This document shows positions 31,759 through 42,303 of a DNA stretch of 60,000 bases, piece after piece (the first letter of the stretch is position 1; each line of letters begins with the position of its first letter). The position numbers and the translations under genes were made by a program. The stretch is from assembly GCF_910592395.1 (NCBI RefSeq), contig NC_088315.1, forward strand, positions 6,390,501 to 6,450,500. The letters run 5' to 3'. The notes under the pieces are model-generated. The model saw only the letters and a program-made list of their open reading frames with translations. It made no database searches and had not been told where the DNA came from. Origin of the DNA: Lineus longissimus. Lineage: Eukaryota; Nemertea; Pilidiophora; Heteronemertea; Lineidae.

Positions 31759-33032
31759 CCTGGCACTGATGTTTGGTTACACATGTTCTGGGCCTTCTAT
31801 CTGAAGCATGTGATTTATCAATATGCCTTGAACTGGCATAATGAGAACTTCACCATGCGTATACATTATCGTGGGCTGGTTTCAAAGGTTTTAACAGAAG
31901 ACGTTGGATCGATCGGATGATTATAGTATTCATATTTGCTTGCCGTGAACGGTAGGCTGGTTTTTGGTGGATGGAGATCTATCGGTTGGATCGGCTCATC
32001 CATAATAAATGCGGGTGTCGGCTGTCGACAATATGGGCAAGAAATCAGAATTAATGGGAGTTACAAGATGTATATCAATTCTGTGGATAGTTAAAGTTGT
32101 AATATTTGTTGGGTTTTTCGCATCGCAGTGTGACTGATGCTTAGGAGGGTAAAACTAGGGTGACATCAGATTGTTAAAATTGGTTTTTCCATGTGATCAC
32201 CACACCCCAAGTACCAAACTCTCGACAATAACTGTAACCTGAAATCATATTGATCCCAAGACTTGAACGTGTTTTGTCCCCGTCCTACAAGGTGTAACTG
32301 AATCCTATCATGCAATAGTAATGAACGAATCAGAATTCGAGACCCTATCGATAAACTTTTGACTTCCTGAAGAAGCCGTCATGATAAATATTTTACGCAC
32401 CGAAGTGAAGAAGCGTGCTGCTAGCGCCTGAAGTTTTTTCACTCAAGTTGTCCGGATAACCTGTCTATTTCAGAACATCATTACACATTACTGTACATTG
32501 GATAAAGGTAAAGTTGAATTGCAACAGCTCATAGCTTTGTAAAGTTAACTTCAGGCTGAATTTGCTAGAATCAAAAGTTCATGTCCTGTAGAAAATACTT
32601 GATTGGTTCCAGCCAACTTGGGTTGAAATAGATTCTATAGATCGTTTCGAATTTCCAATGACTTGTCATCCACTCTTCGCCCCTTGACAGAATTGTGACT
32701 CAAGAAAATATGGTTTCTATGGTGACAAAAGATTTTAACAGTGGTAATCTGACAATGAGTTAAGTGATGGGATAATGTGTTCAATTGAAGTGCGGGGAGA
32801 GGAGCTGATGAGGTTACTGGGAAGGAGTGATGATGACAGTATCTTGGTAGAATCTGATTGTCTGGCAAAGGATGCTGCTTTTATCTATTCATTCATAATC
32901 AAATTTGACAAAGAATAAAACTATTTTGCTGAAAAAACATTGGCTTTAAATGAAAAAGTATAATCAAAGAAGAATTGATTAGGACATAGAGGTAGCACGA
33001 AATGTTGTTCTGGATCAACTCTTCAATATTAC

Positions 33033-33120
33033 TGACATCCCCACTCAAATAACTGCCATCCTGTGGTCGATGCAAGGTGTGCTGCATGAGGGGCTGCTGA
33101 CCGTCGATGGGACCTAACAT
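33033..33120 (-). CDS. RBPJ: Possible RBPJ alternative first exon D
   Basis: ATG at 33120 opens MLGPIDGQQPLMQHTLHRPQ and continues DGSYLSGDV. A GTAATA donor at 33027-33032 ends it in phase 1, the phase required by the 26608-26815 exon, giving a 566-residue product. The sequence is compositionally like exons A and B. The donor is modest, and the segment could instead be an internal exon entered at ATGTTAG, or not an exon. Confidence 0.35.
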
Positions 33121-34336
33121 TTACAAGAAAAATACATCTCCAAATGTTAACCACCAAATTTACACCATCAGAGCCACCTAGATATATTCGGATGAACTAA
33201 GATCTAACTTGCAATGTAGAATCAAGAATGGATGGGCGCTACACAGAGGCAGATCCAGGGGAGGGATTCTAGGGGTGTTCAAACCCATACATTGGGGCAC
33301 AGGGTAATTTATAGGCCTACCCAACCATGCTCATATAAAGGGTAGCAGTAACATTGGATCAGCAGCTTCCAAGAGTTCCCCAACGTAAAAATTAACTTGT
33401 TATCACCTGAAAATAAACTACAACCACACAGGGAAGGCAAGGGTTCTCAACTACCGGTATGCTCTTTGTCCAGGCAAAGCAACTGGATGAAATCGTTTTA
33501 TAAATTTTAGCAACCAGACAAAACAATATCGCCAACACAGATTCATGGACATGGAGTTGATGTTGTCAATGGGTGTACCATGTAGTGTACTGTTGACTGA
33601 AAATACGTCTCAATGGCCTTCTAGACAGGTCTTCTGCATTCAATATATCCTGCTCCTTCAACAGCATTAAAATTCAAGGTCAGGGTTTTCGAACAATAAA
33701 GTAACACAGCATTTGTAAAACCAAGAAATGTGGTGCAATGTGCAAAGAAAAGACAGGGTCTTCTGAGCAAAGACTGACTTGGAAAGCCCTAACACCAGAT
33801 GCAACGGGGCCAAGTAGGCCTATCTTCGAGAACAGGTAAAACAATAGATACCACATGTATTAACCCTTCACCTGCATAAATAGAACCTGCGGTAATCAAC
33901 ACCTTGTAAATAATATAAGAAACATTGTATACAAATAAATACGCCTGTATCTTGATAGTTAAAACGATATCAGGCACATACTGGTGGTAAACTGGCCCTG
34001 ATTTTCTCCCCACATGTATGTTCTCAGGGCATTTGAACAGTGGCAAGGCGCTGTGAATCTTTTGGTCTAGTGGATTCCTGACGGCCATCACAAATTAAAA
34101 TGGCCAGTTATACTAGTGTTTATCCACAACATAACGAGCGTTAATGGAATAGATCAAGAAAATACACATCTCTACTCGCTCTGTACCGCCTTTTAAAATG
34201 TATCATTGTCCTACTCTAATGCATCCCAGTGTTGCTCTCTACGCATGAACTGTTCATTAACAACAGCAGTCAGAATCTCCAGATCTCCCTTTTAAATTTC
34301 AGATCACATCGAAGCAAATCACAGAAATATACATAC

Positions 34337-34748
34337 CATGCGACTGGTCAGGCATTCCGACCATACTCATCGAAGACGTGACTTTGTTCTGACCAGATTG
34401 GTTGTGGCTGTGCGCATGCCGGTACGACGTCGTGTCAACATGATGTTCGTAGCGCGGGATCTTCCCATAACCGTTTAAATCCCTGCTCTGCACATGTTGC
34501 GTAGCACCCTCAAGTCGATTGGACAAGTCTATAGGATTGTCATATTGTAAGGCCATTCGGCCGTTAGCGTGCGCATGATTGTGACTGATTAGTTGGTCGG
34601 ACATGTTACTGTTGTGCATTGTCTTTGAGGAGTCTGGTAGTAAGCCGTTTGAGTCTGCAGCCTGTAGGCTGCATGGCATGGCATGGTTAGGGTAGAGTAG
34701 GCGAGTATCACGCTGTTGGTTCACTCCGATGGTGTACCCATACTGGCC
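34337..34748 (-). CDS. RBPJ: RBPJ isoform A, second coding exon
   Basis: Acceptor GTTACAG, donor CATG|GTATGT, entry in phase 0 and exit in phase 1. It encodes about 137 residues (GQYGYTIGVNQQRDTRLLY ... VGMPDQSH), His/Asn/Ser-rich and predicted to be disordered. It links exon 1A to 26608-26815; isoform A totals 2055 nt, 684 aa. Confidence 0.85.
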
Positions 34749-35513
34749 CTGTAACGGCAAACAGGAGAAAGATGTTAAGAAAACCACAAAAGTGACCACT
34801 GAAAATACATGACTGGTCCCTGAAGTACACAACAGACAAGTAATTTTTATCACAACCAACATCACATGAATCAAAAATTGCAAGTCTGCAGGGGTCATTG
34901 CAATTTGCAGTTGCCTGCTTAAGAAATGGGGCATAGATGCAACGTGCAATAAATATCAACTCGTTTTTTTTATAATACTTGCAGTATTAATGACCAAGTT
35001 GGTATGCAGACTGTCAATTTTTTATCATAATTGCAGCAATATAAATTCTTGCTGCATTATGATTAAAAATCACTAGACTGCAGTGCACTTTACATGCTTT
35101 AAGCCTTTAGGGCCCAAAGAACCTGCAGCCAAAATGTGTTATCCTAAATTATCAGTGTTGCGAATCACATGTGTTACAGCATCTTGACCACCAAGGTTTT
35201 TACGTCCCTTTCCCATCAATAGGGAGACCATGAGTGTCAGGATCATGTTACAATTACAGCTCAGGTTCCTCAGAGAGTGTATTTTAGAAACCATCCAAAG
35301 GAAGGCCTGCAATGGGAGGATGTGATATCGAGGTTGGAACATAAAAAATAATATAAATAAGCGTCAAAAATTAATCAAATCATCCAACTCCAATTAAATT
35401 TTTATCAAATTGTGCTGGCATCAGCCCTCATACTATCAATTATTACATTTTGATACATGTTACTGTAGCAGATACGTGATTCCATTTGTGTACACTTTCT
35501 TATACTGTCAGAT

Positions 35514-35531
35514 CCCCCCCCCCCCCCCCCC
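35514..35531. repeat. 18-base poly-C run
   Basis: Uninterrupted C homopolymer in an RBPJ intron. A 13-base poly-G at 36919-36931 lies just outside the gene. Confidence 0.9.
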
Positions 35532-36218
35532 ACCCTCACGTCCTCAGAACAGCTACTGCTGAAAGTCCAAGACCCCTAATTGCAGGGCCTTTAGCTGGAA
35601 GAAATTCCATTAATTTTAACATCAAATTCATGACAACACTATCGATCACATCAGATAAATAGATAACCTCTGGGCAATGAAATAAAATTTGGTTGCGTTT
35701 TAACCCCTCACACAACAAAATCATGAAAAAAAGGGATTCATGCAGTTTTTTAGACAATTTTGACATCTCTCTCAAAACTCAAATTTTTCATACATTCCAT
35801 CTCAAACACACCAGCATTTTACATACAGAATTGAATTTAAGACTAATATCAATATTTTGCCAGGACTTAAATTTCAGAGAATTCCGGGCAGCGGACCTCT
35901 CTATATTTATTCTTGTCACCAAACCACTGTCACCACACCAGAACAAAGGGGAGACAGGGCAATACACTGCACTCTACACTGGCATGGGCTATACTCTATG
36001 ACCCATTGAATTAAACCAGTATTTCCCACAATGTATTATGTAGGGAAGGCTATCTTATACATACAGGATATCAAACATACAAGTCTAAAACAGTATGTAT
36101 ACACAGATCATATAGGTCAGTTTGGAAAACTTTTAACACAGGGATACATTTATGTACATTTACATTCAGAAAATCCAGGACCATGACATAAAAATTACCC
36201 CTCAATTGAAAATCTGAT

Positions 36219-36226
36219 CGTGGGAA
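36219..36226 (+). promoter_or_regulatory. Su(H)/RBPJ consensus site CGTGGGAA(C) at exon 1A donor
   Basis: An exact match to the high-affinity YGTGGGAAM site. It begins 6 bp inside the intron after RBPJ exon 1A and overlaps the minus-strand donor GTAGGTTCCCACG. Occupancy is inferred only. Confidence 0.55.
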
Positions 36227-36231
36227 CCTAC

Positions 36232-36261
36232 CTGAGATACATAAAGTTGCTGTTCATTCAT
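36232..36261 (-). CDS. RBPJ: RBPJ alternative first coding exon A (10 codons)
   Basis: ATG at 36261, MNEQQLYVSQ, then CAG|GTAGGT in phase 0, which matches the phase of 34337-34748. It is the most distal 5' coding exon found. A CGTGGGAA site overlaps the start of the intron that follows it, and two more lie upstream. Confidence 0.8.
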
Positions 36262-36451
36262 GTTTTAGTCCGTGATTGCATACGAAACTTGGAGAAAATA
36301 ACTGAGAAATCCTGAAGCGGATCAAGCACAACTGGTCCACATTAGTTCCGGCTGGGAATATTTCTAAACTTGTTCAGAAAGGGCTCATGGTATGACTCCA
36401 CCGCACTGCTAAACCCTGTGTGTAGTACTACTGCATTCAAGAAACTAGCAC

Positions 36452-36459
36452 CGTGGGAA
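36452..36459 (+). promoter_or_regulatory. Su(H)/RBPJ consensus site CGTGGGAA(A) upstream of exon 1A
   Basis: An exact match about 190 bp upstream of the RBPJ exon 1A ATG. It is the second of three identical cores in this cluster. Confidence 0.55.
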
Positions 36460-36724
36460 AGCACATTTGCATTTGACAAATGGGGACAATGAAATCTGGC
36501 TATTCCAGGAATTGGTGCCACCCTCTGATCCCACACTGTCTGGATTGCTGTAAAAACACCACATTGCAGTGAAAAGTTTTTTTCACATTAACACAATGCT
36601 TTTCTGCCTAGAAAAAAGTTTCAATCTGCAGTTTTATAGACATTCATTTCACCCTGAGGATATGGTTTTATGATATTTTGGGATTTTTTGGTAGGTTGGG
36701 TCACCTGGCTGTGACAGCCAAGAC

Positions 36725-36732
36725 CGTGGGAA
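36725..36732 (+). promoter_or_regulatory. Su(H)/RBPJ consensus site CGTGGGAA(C) upstream of exon 1A
   Basis: An exact match about 465 bp upstream of the exon 1A ATG. TGTGGGAA variants (minus strand) lie at 36023-36030 and 37584-37591. Confidence 0.55.
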
Positions 36733-39700
36733 CAAAAGAGTATTTGGGATATCCTTATTTGGAAGGCAGGTGTTAATGGCCGTTGAGGCAGATTGTTTTT
36801 GGTCCTGGAAATATTTTACTGTTATGCAGAGGGTGGCAAACCAGACCCTTTCAATGATAGTATTCGATCAATGAAAGAAACCAGAAAGTATTATTTGGAT
36901 ATTTCAGTCCATTTAAATGGGGGGGGGGGGGTACTATAAAATAACAAGTAACAAATTATTTTTTGCGGTGGTGGGGCTTTGGGGTTTAGGAGGATCTTTT
37001 ATGAAACAATTACATGCCTATCTATGAATGTTATTGCTAAACCAAAAAAATCTTTCATTCCTTCTTTTCTTTATTTTCCACGACATAAAATTGATTTTGG
37101 TGCAAAATACTGCTGTGCACTTTGTGCAGACATCCAACATGTAAACCATGCAGCGTTCCCATGATCAAATTTCCTTTGATGCAAAACTTTGACCTGGTAA
37201 AAAACTCACACGGGTGTTCTGAGATATGTAACCTACATCATGTCGTAAAACAAGAGCACAGGACACAGTGGTTAGCCTTAACCCAAATACAGTGAGAAAA
37301 AACCACCAAGTCCAACGTTTCATATTTGTACTGCACAGGACTTGCAAATTTGTCAACAAGACCTCCGAGAATGCACTTTTCAGCTCAAGTTTGCCAAAGA
37401 TAATAGAATATTCTGCTAATGTGCAAGGCTACAATTTTGCAGCCAACTAGAATTGATCGAGGCAAGAATTTTCATTTCGTCCTTAGTATGCATTCACCAT
37501 CAGTATATGGGCACAAACAACTACACACAAAATGTGCAGGTTATTACTTCAAAATCAAGTAAAATGAGCCGCAGACATAAACTTTCCCACAATATCATGA
37601 CAATTATCAAACACAGCCCCCATGTACAAGACCCTCAAGGTGTATTATGTTATTACCAATTTCCAATAAAGTTTTCAGAAATTTGAACAAATTGAGTTAC
37701 AAAATGTGTGTGGGTGTCCAGCCACCCATTTCCTCAATCAAAAAATCTGTATTTTCCACTTATTGGTTTTAACTCGGGTAGCCTAGTAACACACAGTTAC
37801 TGACTTCTTCATTTTTGTTTCAAAAATCTTGTGGGTGGTGGGAAAATTTAGAGTTGAACTTTCGTCACACAGAATAATGGGGACATGCCCTGGGGGTTGA
37901 GGAAGTAACCCTGCCTGCCACCAGACCGTATTGTGAGAAGTGGGGGGAGGGCATTAATTTCACCTGTTTGTAGTGAAAGATTCTATAGATTTTCATTCTA
38001 TGCCCTAAATAACCTTGGATAAAGGGAATTTTGGGAGCATTTTCAGAAATAATAAATTTAGCACTCCGAAGGGAACGTGATTGAGATGCAAATTTTTACC
38101 TGTGTAGCGCAATCGCCCACGATAAAACTTTCAAGGAATTATTTCACACAATATGCTTTTCAAGGTTGGAGGAATTCAATTTATTCATTGGAAATTGAAG
38201 ACATGAAATATGAAACATGAGAAATAAAAGATTACGCTCTGGGTTGTTGTCTAACATGAAACCAAGGCAAATCAGATGCTAATTCAAGCTGGAAAAACAT
38301 ATGTTAGAATCAAGCTCCTAACTATGCAACCAATGCATTTATGCAAGGTTAAACCTGTGGCAAATCAGATTTTAACCCTTCACCTCATTCACCAGTACAC
38401 ATTACTTGGCATTGGCTTTGTCAAAATAGTTTTAGAAAACCTTTTGAAAAGTATTTTTCTATGTTTCGATATCGCCCAATTTATCACAAGCCCAGCATGC
38501 CCTAAACACAGTTCACACAAAAAGATGAAAATATGCAAGAATTTTCTCACAGGCCAATTGGGCTACAGAAACTAGGCCTACAGAGCAAGGCCTAATTGTA
38601 TAATACAATACATTTCTTTAGACCAGAGCACATGTGCTCGGTGGAGAGCTGGAATTTTCATGAAAACCAGAACTAATCAAGTGGTTTTTGACCTGCTAAT
38701 GGGAACAAGAAGTAGGCTGTTAACAAATTCCAAACGAATACAGGTTGTCGCAGTGCACAATATAGTTTACATCAAATTGTTCACAATTTCTGAAATAGGT
38801 TAGTCTTTTCTGCAAACCAGTGTACATTTGTTTGTGCAAGAAAAAATAATTAAGGTTGTTATTAGGTACATAAAACCAAAAGCTAGCACCTTATAACTTA
38901 GAAGAGAAAATGGACCCCAAGCAAGAAACTAATTTCATGCTTTATAGCACCTAGAAAGGACACTGTTCCGAACCTTCCCACTGATTATTGGTCTTCAAAC
39001 TTTATTTTTTATTGAATTCCAGCCAGCTTTGCACCAGTGTGACAAGTTACAAATAAGCCCAGCATGGATATTTAACCATTCCCCAGCAGGGGGTTTATAC
39101 TCTAATAACAGGTGCTTAATAGGCTTAACAATCACAAAGCGACTGTAAATGTAATCATACTGGGATATAACCAAAATAACTTGTGGAATGGAACCAAGCT
39201 TCGTTGGCGCTAAAAGTATTATCATACTAACTGTAAAATGGTAAACCCCTTTATTTTCGTGAGGTCAATATTTGCACAATTCTTGCAAGAGAGGGACAGG
39301 GAACAAACAACCATTTGCCAATTGGCATCTTAGCCAAAAACCAGCAAACGGAAACTGGGAGACTTTGTGTTCCCCTCCCCTTCTTTTACTCAACCTGCTT
39401 ACTTCAAAATGAATATTGTAAAAAGTAAACATCATGTGCTGCACTTTAAGAGCAACATCAGGGCACATACCGTAACTGGAATTTTTTAACCATCAATCCC
39501 TCTCCAAAACATTCCTATTGTTGATTTCATACGTATAGAGAATATCATGAGATGCGGCTCTATGGGTTTATGCGGCCCTATGTTCATTGGCACAGTTCGC
39601 AGAAACAATGAAATCCTAGACAAGCCTTCACCTAGGAACAGAAGAGATTATATTGCAATAAATAAGAGAGAAACTGGATACGGTGGTGTACCTGCAAGTA

Positions 39701-40429
39701 GGCCCTTCTAGTAGTTACCGGAGGACATGCAGTCTTCATCTTGTCGATTGGGGGTACCAAGGTGGTTTTCCAGTGGATATTATATGCGTAGTTAGCTGCC
39801 TGCAATTTACTTTAATTTAACAAATCAATGAAAGCAGCTATGTAGAACGATACACTCGTGCATCTGCACGTACTGTATGTACATTTATATAGCAACCAAG
39901 AACCACATTGAAACAGGCAACTATTTAACTAATTTTTATTTCCATCAGAAACGCTTCAACTGTGGTTCTATTCCTTACAAAAGTAGAGACTAAAAAACAA
40001 TCCAGACATAAATATTTAAAGTTAAGCATTTTAAAACCCATAGCAAACTTTTTGGAAAGCTCTACAGTCAGGCAATATATCATGGAAAGGGATCCTGGGT
40101 AGCCACATAATGTCTTGAGAAGTGCCATGTCAGTCACATTCAACCTTGGCTTTAGTATTAGCTTTTTAGAAGCACTCAATGCGTATACATACAGAATTGG
40201 TTGCCATCAAAAGTTTTAGAAATTGCACTAGGCCACTGCAATTTAAATTGCTTGTATGCGTGATGCCTAAAAAGTTGGTTGTGATCATCAGGGCACAGAG
40301 GTCAATGGAAGCTTGGTCCTTTCTCTCTTGAACTTGGGGAGGATGGAGTTGTCGGCATTGTCAGAGAGCTGCCTGAAAATATTCTCTCTGAAGACTGAAG
40401 TATTTCCACTTCCAGTGGCTTTTGTTAGG
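36733..40429. other. Region upstream of RBPJ exon 1A with no supported gene
   Basis: The distal RBPJ promoter/enhancer region and the 3' flank of the small gene at 40430-41399. It contains a 13-base poly-G run (36919-36931) and a TGTGGGAA core at 37584-37591. No exon with recognisable coding character was found. Confidence 0.4.
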
Positions 40430-41399
40430 CTACAGCTCATCAAGGGGTTGGTTTCGTCTTTTCAGCATTGATGTTGGTCTTGCCAATCTGCTACTGCACT
40501 TTGCATTTCCAGCATAGTCAAGTGTGTTGAGCCAGTCATCATCATCTTGGTCATCAGCTTTTGCTTCGCTATCTAACAAAAGAATGCCGGATCACTGCCA
40601 AAGCAGGGCTGTATTTAACTTTTTGGTCCTAAAAGGAGGGGGATGTTGGAAAAGCACGCATGATCAGCATCATAACTATAAGCACTAGCTGACTGCAAAA
40701 ACTTAACAAGTTTGTTTTCTATACAATATAGTCTTGAAATAGGCCCTACTTGCGGCTTGCCAGATACGCCAGTTGGCTACCACCTTTACTTTATAGGATT
40801 GGCAAAACAAACCATCTTTACAATCTTACGATCTTCAGGGTAAAAGATGCCAGACAATGGCTCGAGAGGCATTTCCGGCGTCAATGTTCCTTAAAAAACC
40901 TATTTTGTTTTGCTGTCCCTAAGTGGGTCGGCTTATCATGATAAGGGCCTATTGAATCAGTCAAGAGTCACAAGAACCAAAAATTATATTGCCCTGTCAC
41001 AGAATGCAGGTTTTAAAATGTTTGCCTGGCCCAGCCAGCTCACTGATGGAGCTGTTCATCATGAAGTGAAGACATGACTGATGTACATTTACACTACAGA
41101 ATGTACAAGGAAATCCCCTGTCAGTGACAGTGTCAATCAGATCCAAAACTTTTCACAACTTTGGTTTGTTGATTTAAAGCATTCTAACAAAAAACAGTTC
41201 TTTATGATTGAACCAAAGTGAAACGGACAATATTTGGTACATAGAAATTGACAATCTAACTAAATAGCATTCTCAAAAGTTAAGAAAATTACAATGTTTT
41301 ACTTACTTCAACCCTGAAAATTTTCACATCAAAATGGCAGGATGTGGCAATTTTGCTGAAGTTCCGATGTCCACCAATTTTGTGGGGGAAATCAAACAT
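40430..41399 (-). CDS. Unrecognised small acidic protein, four predicted exons, about 109 aa
   Basis: Exons 41307-41399 (ATG at 41399; MFDFPHKIGGHRNFSKIA...; donor GAA|GTAAGT), 41150-41183 (acceptor TTTTTTGTTAG; weak donor A|GTTTTG), 40830-40889 (TLTPEMPLEPLSGIFYPED; donor C|GTAAGA) and 40430-40572 (EAKADDQDDDDWLNTLDYAG ... RRNQPLDEL, stop). All phases fit and the total is an exact multiple of three. Exons 1, 3 and 4 look strong; exon 2 is weak and another route may exist. The C-terminus has an acidic patch followed by a basic Ser/Arg stretch, typical of a small soluble regulatory protein. I do not recognise the family and assign no function. An overlapping octamer/CRE lies just upstream, and a near-copy of exon 1 lies inverted at 42110-42173. 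Confidence 0.55.
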
Positions 41400-41411
41400 G
41401 GCCGTTCGTCG

Positions 41412-41426
41412 ATGCAAATGACGTCA
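41412..41426. promoter_or_regulatory. Overlapping octamer (ATGCAAAT) and CRE (TGACGTCA)
   Basis: ATGCAAATGACGTCA combines exact matches to the POU octamer and the palindromic CRE, sharing one base. It starts 13 bp upstream of the ATG of the small minus-strand gene and is therefore a likely part of its promoter. Confidence 0.5.
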
Positions 41427-42008
41427 AAGCGTGGAATTCCGCTCATTATCGTGTCAGTATCTATTTTAAGATCATACTACTTTTTGAACTTTTTTTCGTT
41501 GTTCAGAAGGCTTGGCTTGGCTTGGGCTGGCGTTTCTTTTACAGATGTTCATGTTTAAGCATATTGACTTAATCTTTGCTTATTAATATGCCTTGACTGT
41601 GGGGTATAATATAATGTTCGTCAAGTCACTTACCGGGAAACATATCACGAAATGCTCATGCTTATAAAAAGGGGATTTTGAACATGCCGACTTATCGTAT
41701 ACTCTGCTCTTTACCTGAGAAAGAAGCAGGGTCTCAAAATAATTAATACTTGGTCAGCATATTGGCCATCCTTGCAGTTGCACGATTGATTTCAATATAC
41801 GCCGCCTCTCGAAATACTACATGTGTAACGAAAACCTGATGACAGGATACATCTGATGGGGAATCTCAGTGTCTAATACTTGTCTAGTGATTGACTGGGC
41901 CTTATCATCTTGACCCACAAGTGATTGCCGGTTACCCCACCACCACCCCCACTCCTAGCACGGACACCAAGGACACTAACCGAACGGGTTCTTGTGCAGT
42001 ACAAATTA

Positions 42009-42020
42009 TTCCCGCCAAAA
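42009..42020. promoter_or_regulatory. E2F-type site TTCCCGCCAAAA
   Basis: The reverse complement TTTTGGCGGGAA is an exact E2F consensus. It lies 284 bp upstream of the MINDY ATG in the region shared with the small minus-strand gene. Function is inferred. Confidence 0.35.
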
Positions 42021-42109
42021 AAGAAATTTCTCGCTCAGTAGCCTGGTTTCTATCAGCACCGATAGTGGCGCTCAGGTCACATTATCCCGACTTGGATCTA
42101 AAAATAGAT

Positions 42110-42173
42110 ACTTTCCCCCACAAAATTGGTGGACATCGAAACTTTAGGGAAATTGCCAGGATGAGTATTTTGA
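42110..42173 (+). repeat. Inverted near-copy of exon 1 of the 40.4-41.4-kb gene
   Basis: The first 27 bases match 41307-41399 (opposite strand) exactly; after that there are scattered changes, ending at ATTTTGAT. In the same frame it reads FPHKIGGHRNFREIA, and the first two changes after the perfect block are synonymous (CGG/CGA, TTC/TTT). There is no in-frame ATG directly in front and no clear donor after it. Confidence 0.65.
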
Positions 42174-42303
42174 TCTCGCAGTCTGCAGATCACGCGAGAG
42201 TTGAGAAATAAACATGGTGGTCATCAACACAGATTGAAAGTTTTTCTCTCACTAAAAGCAAGATTCCACTTATTTGTAGCCAATTTCGATATTTTAAAAC
42301 ACA

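Larger units (their letters stand above)
24857..36231. other. RBPJ 5' introns between alternative first exons
   Basis: Apart from the exons listed separately, this span holds no gene I can support. It should contain the promoters of first exons C and B. It includes an 18-base C run at 35514-35531. The remaining open frames are short and lack family signatures or consistent splice sites. Confidence 0.5.

Noticed and set aside
37586-37842. Additional Su(H) sites
   Set aside because: GGTGGGAA (37842, 13204) and AGTGGGAA (26528, 38972) depart from YGTGGGAA at the first position and were not counted; TGTGGGAA at 37584 is noted but is distal.
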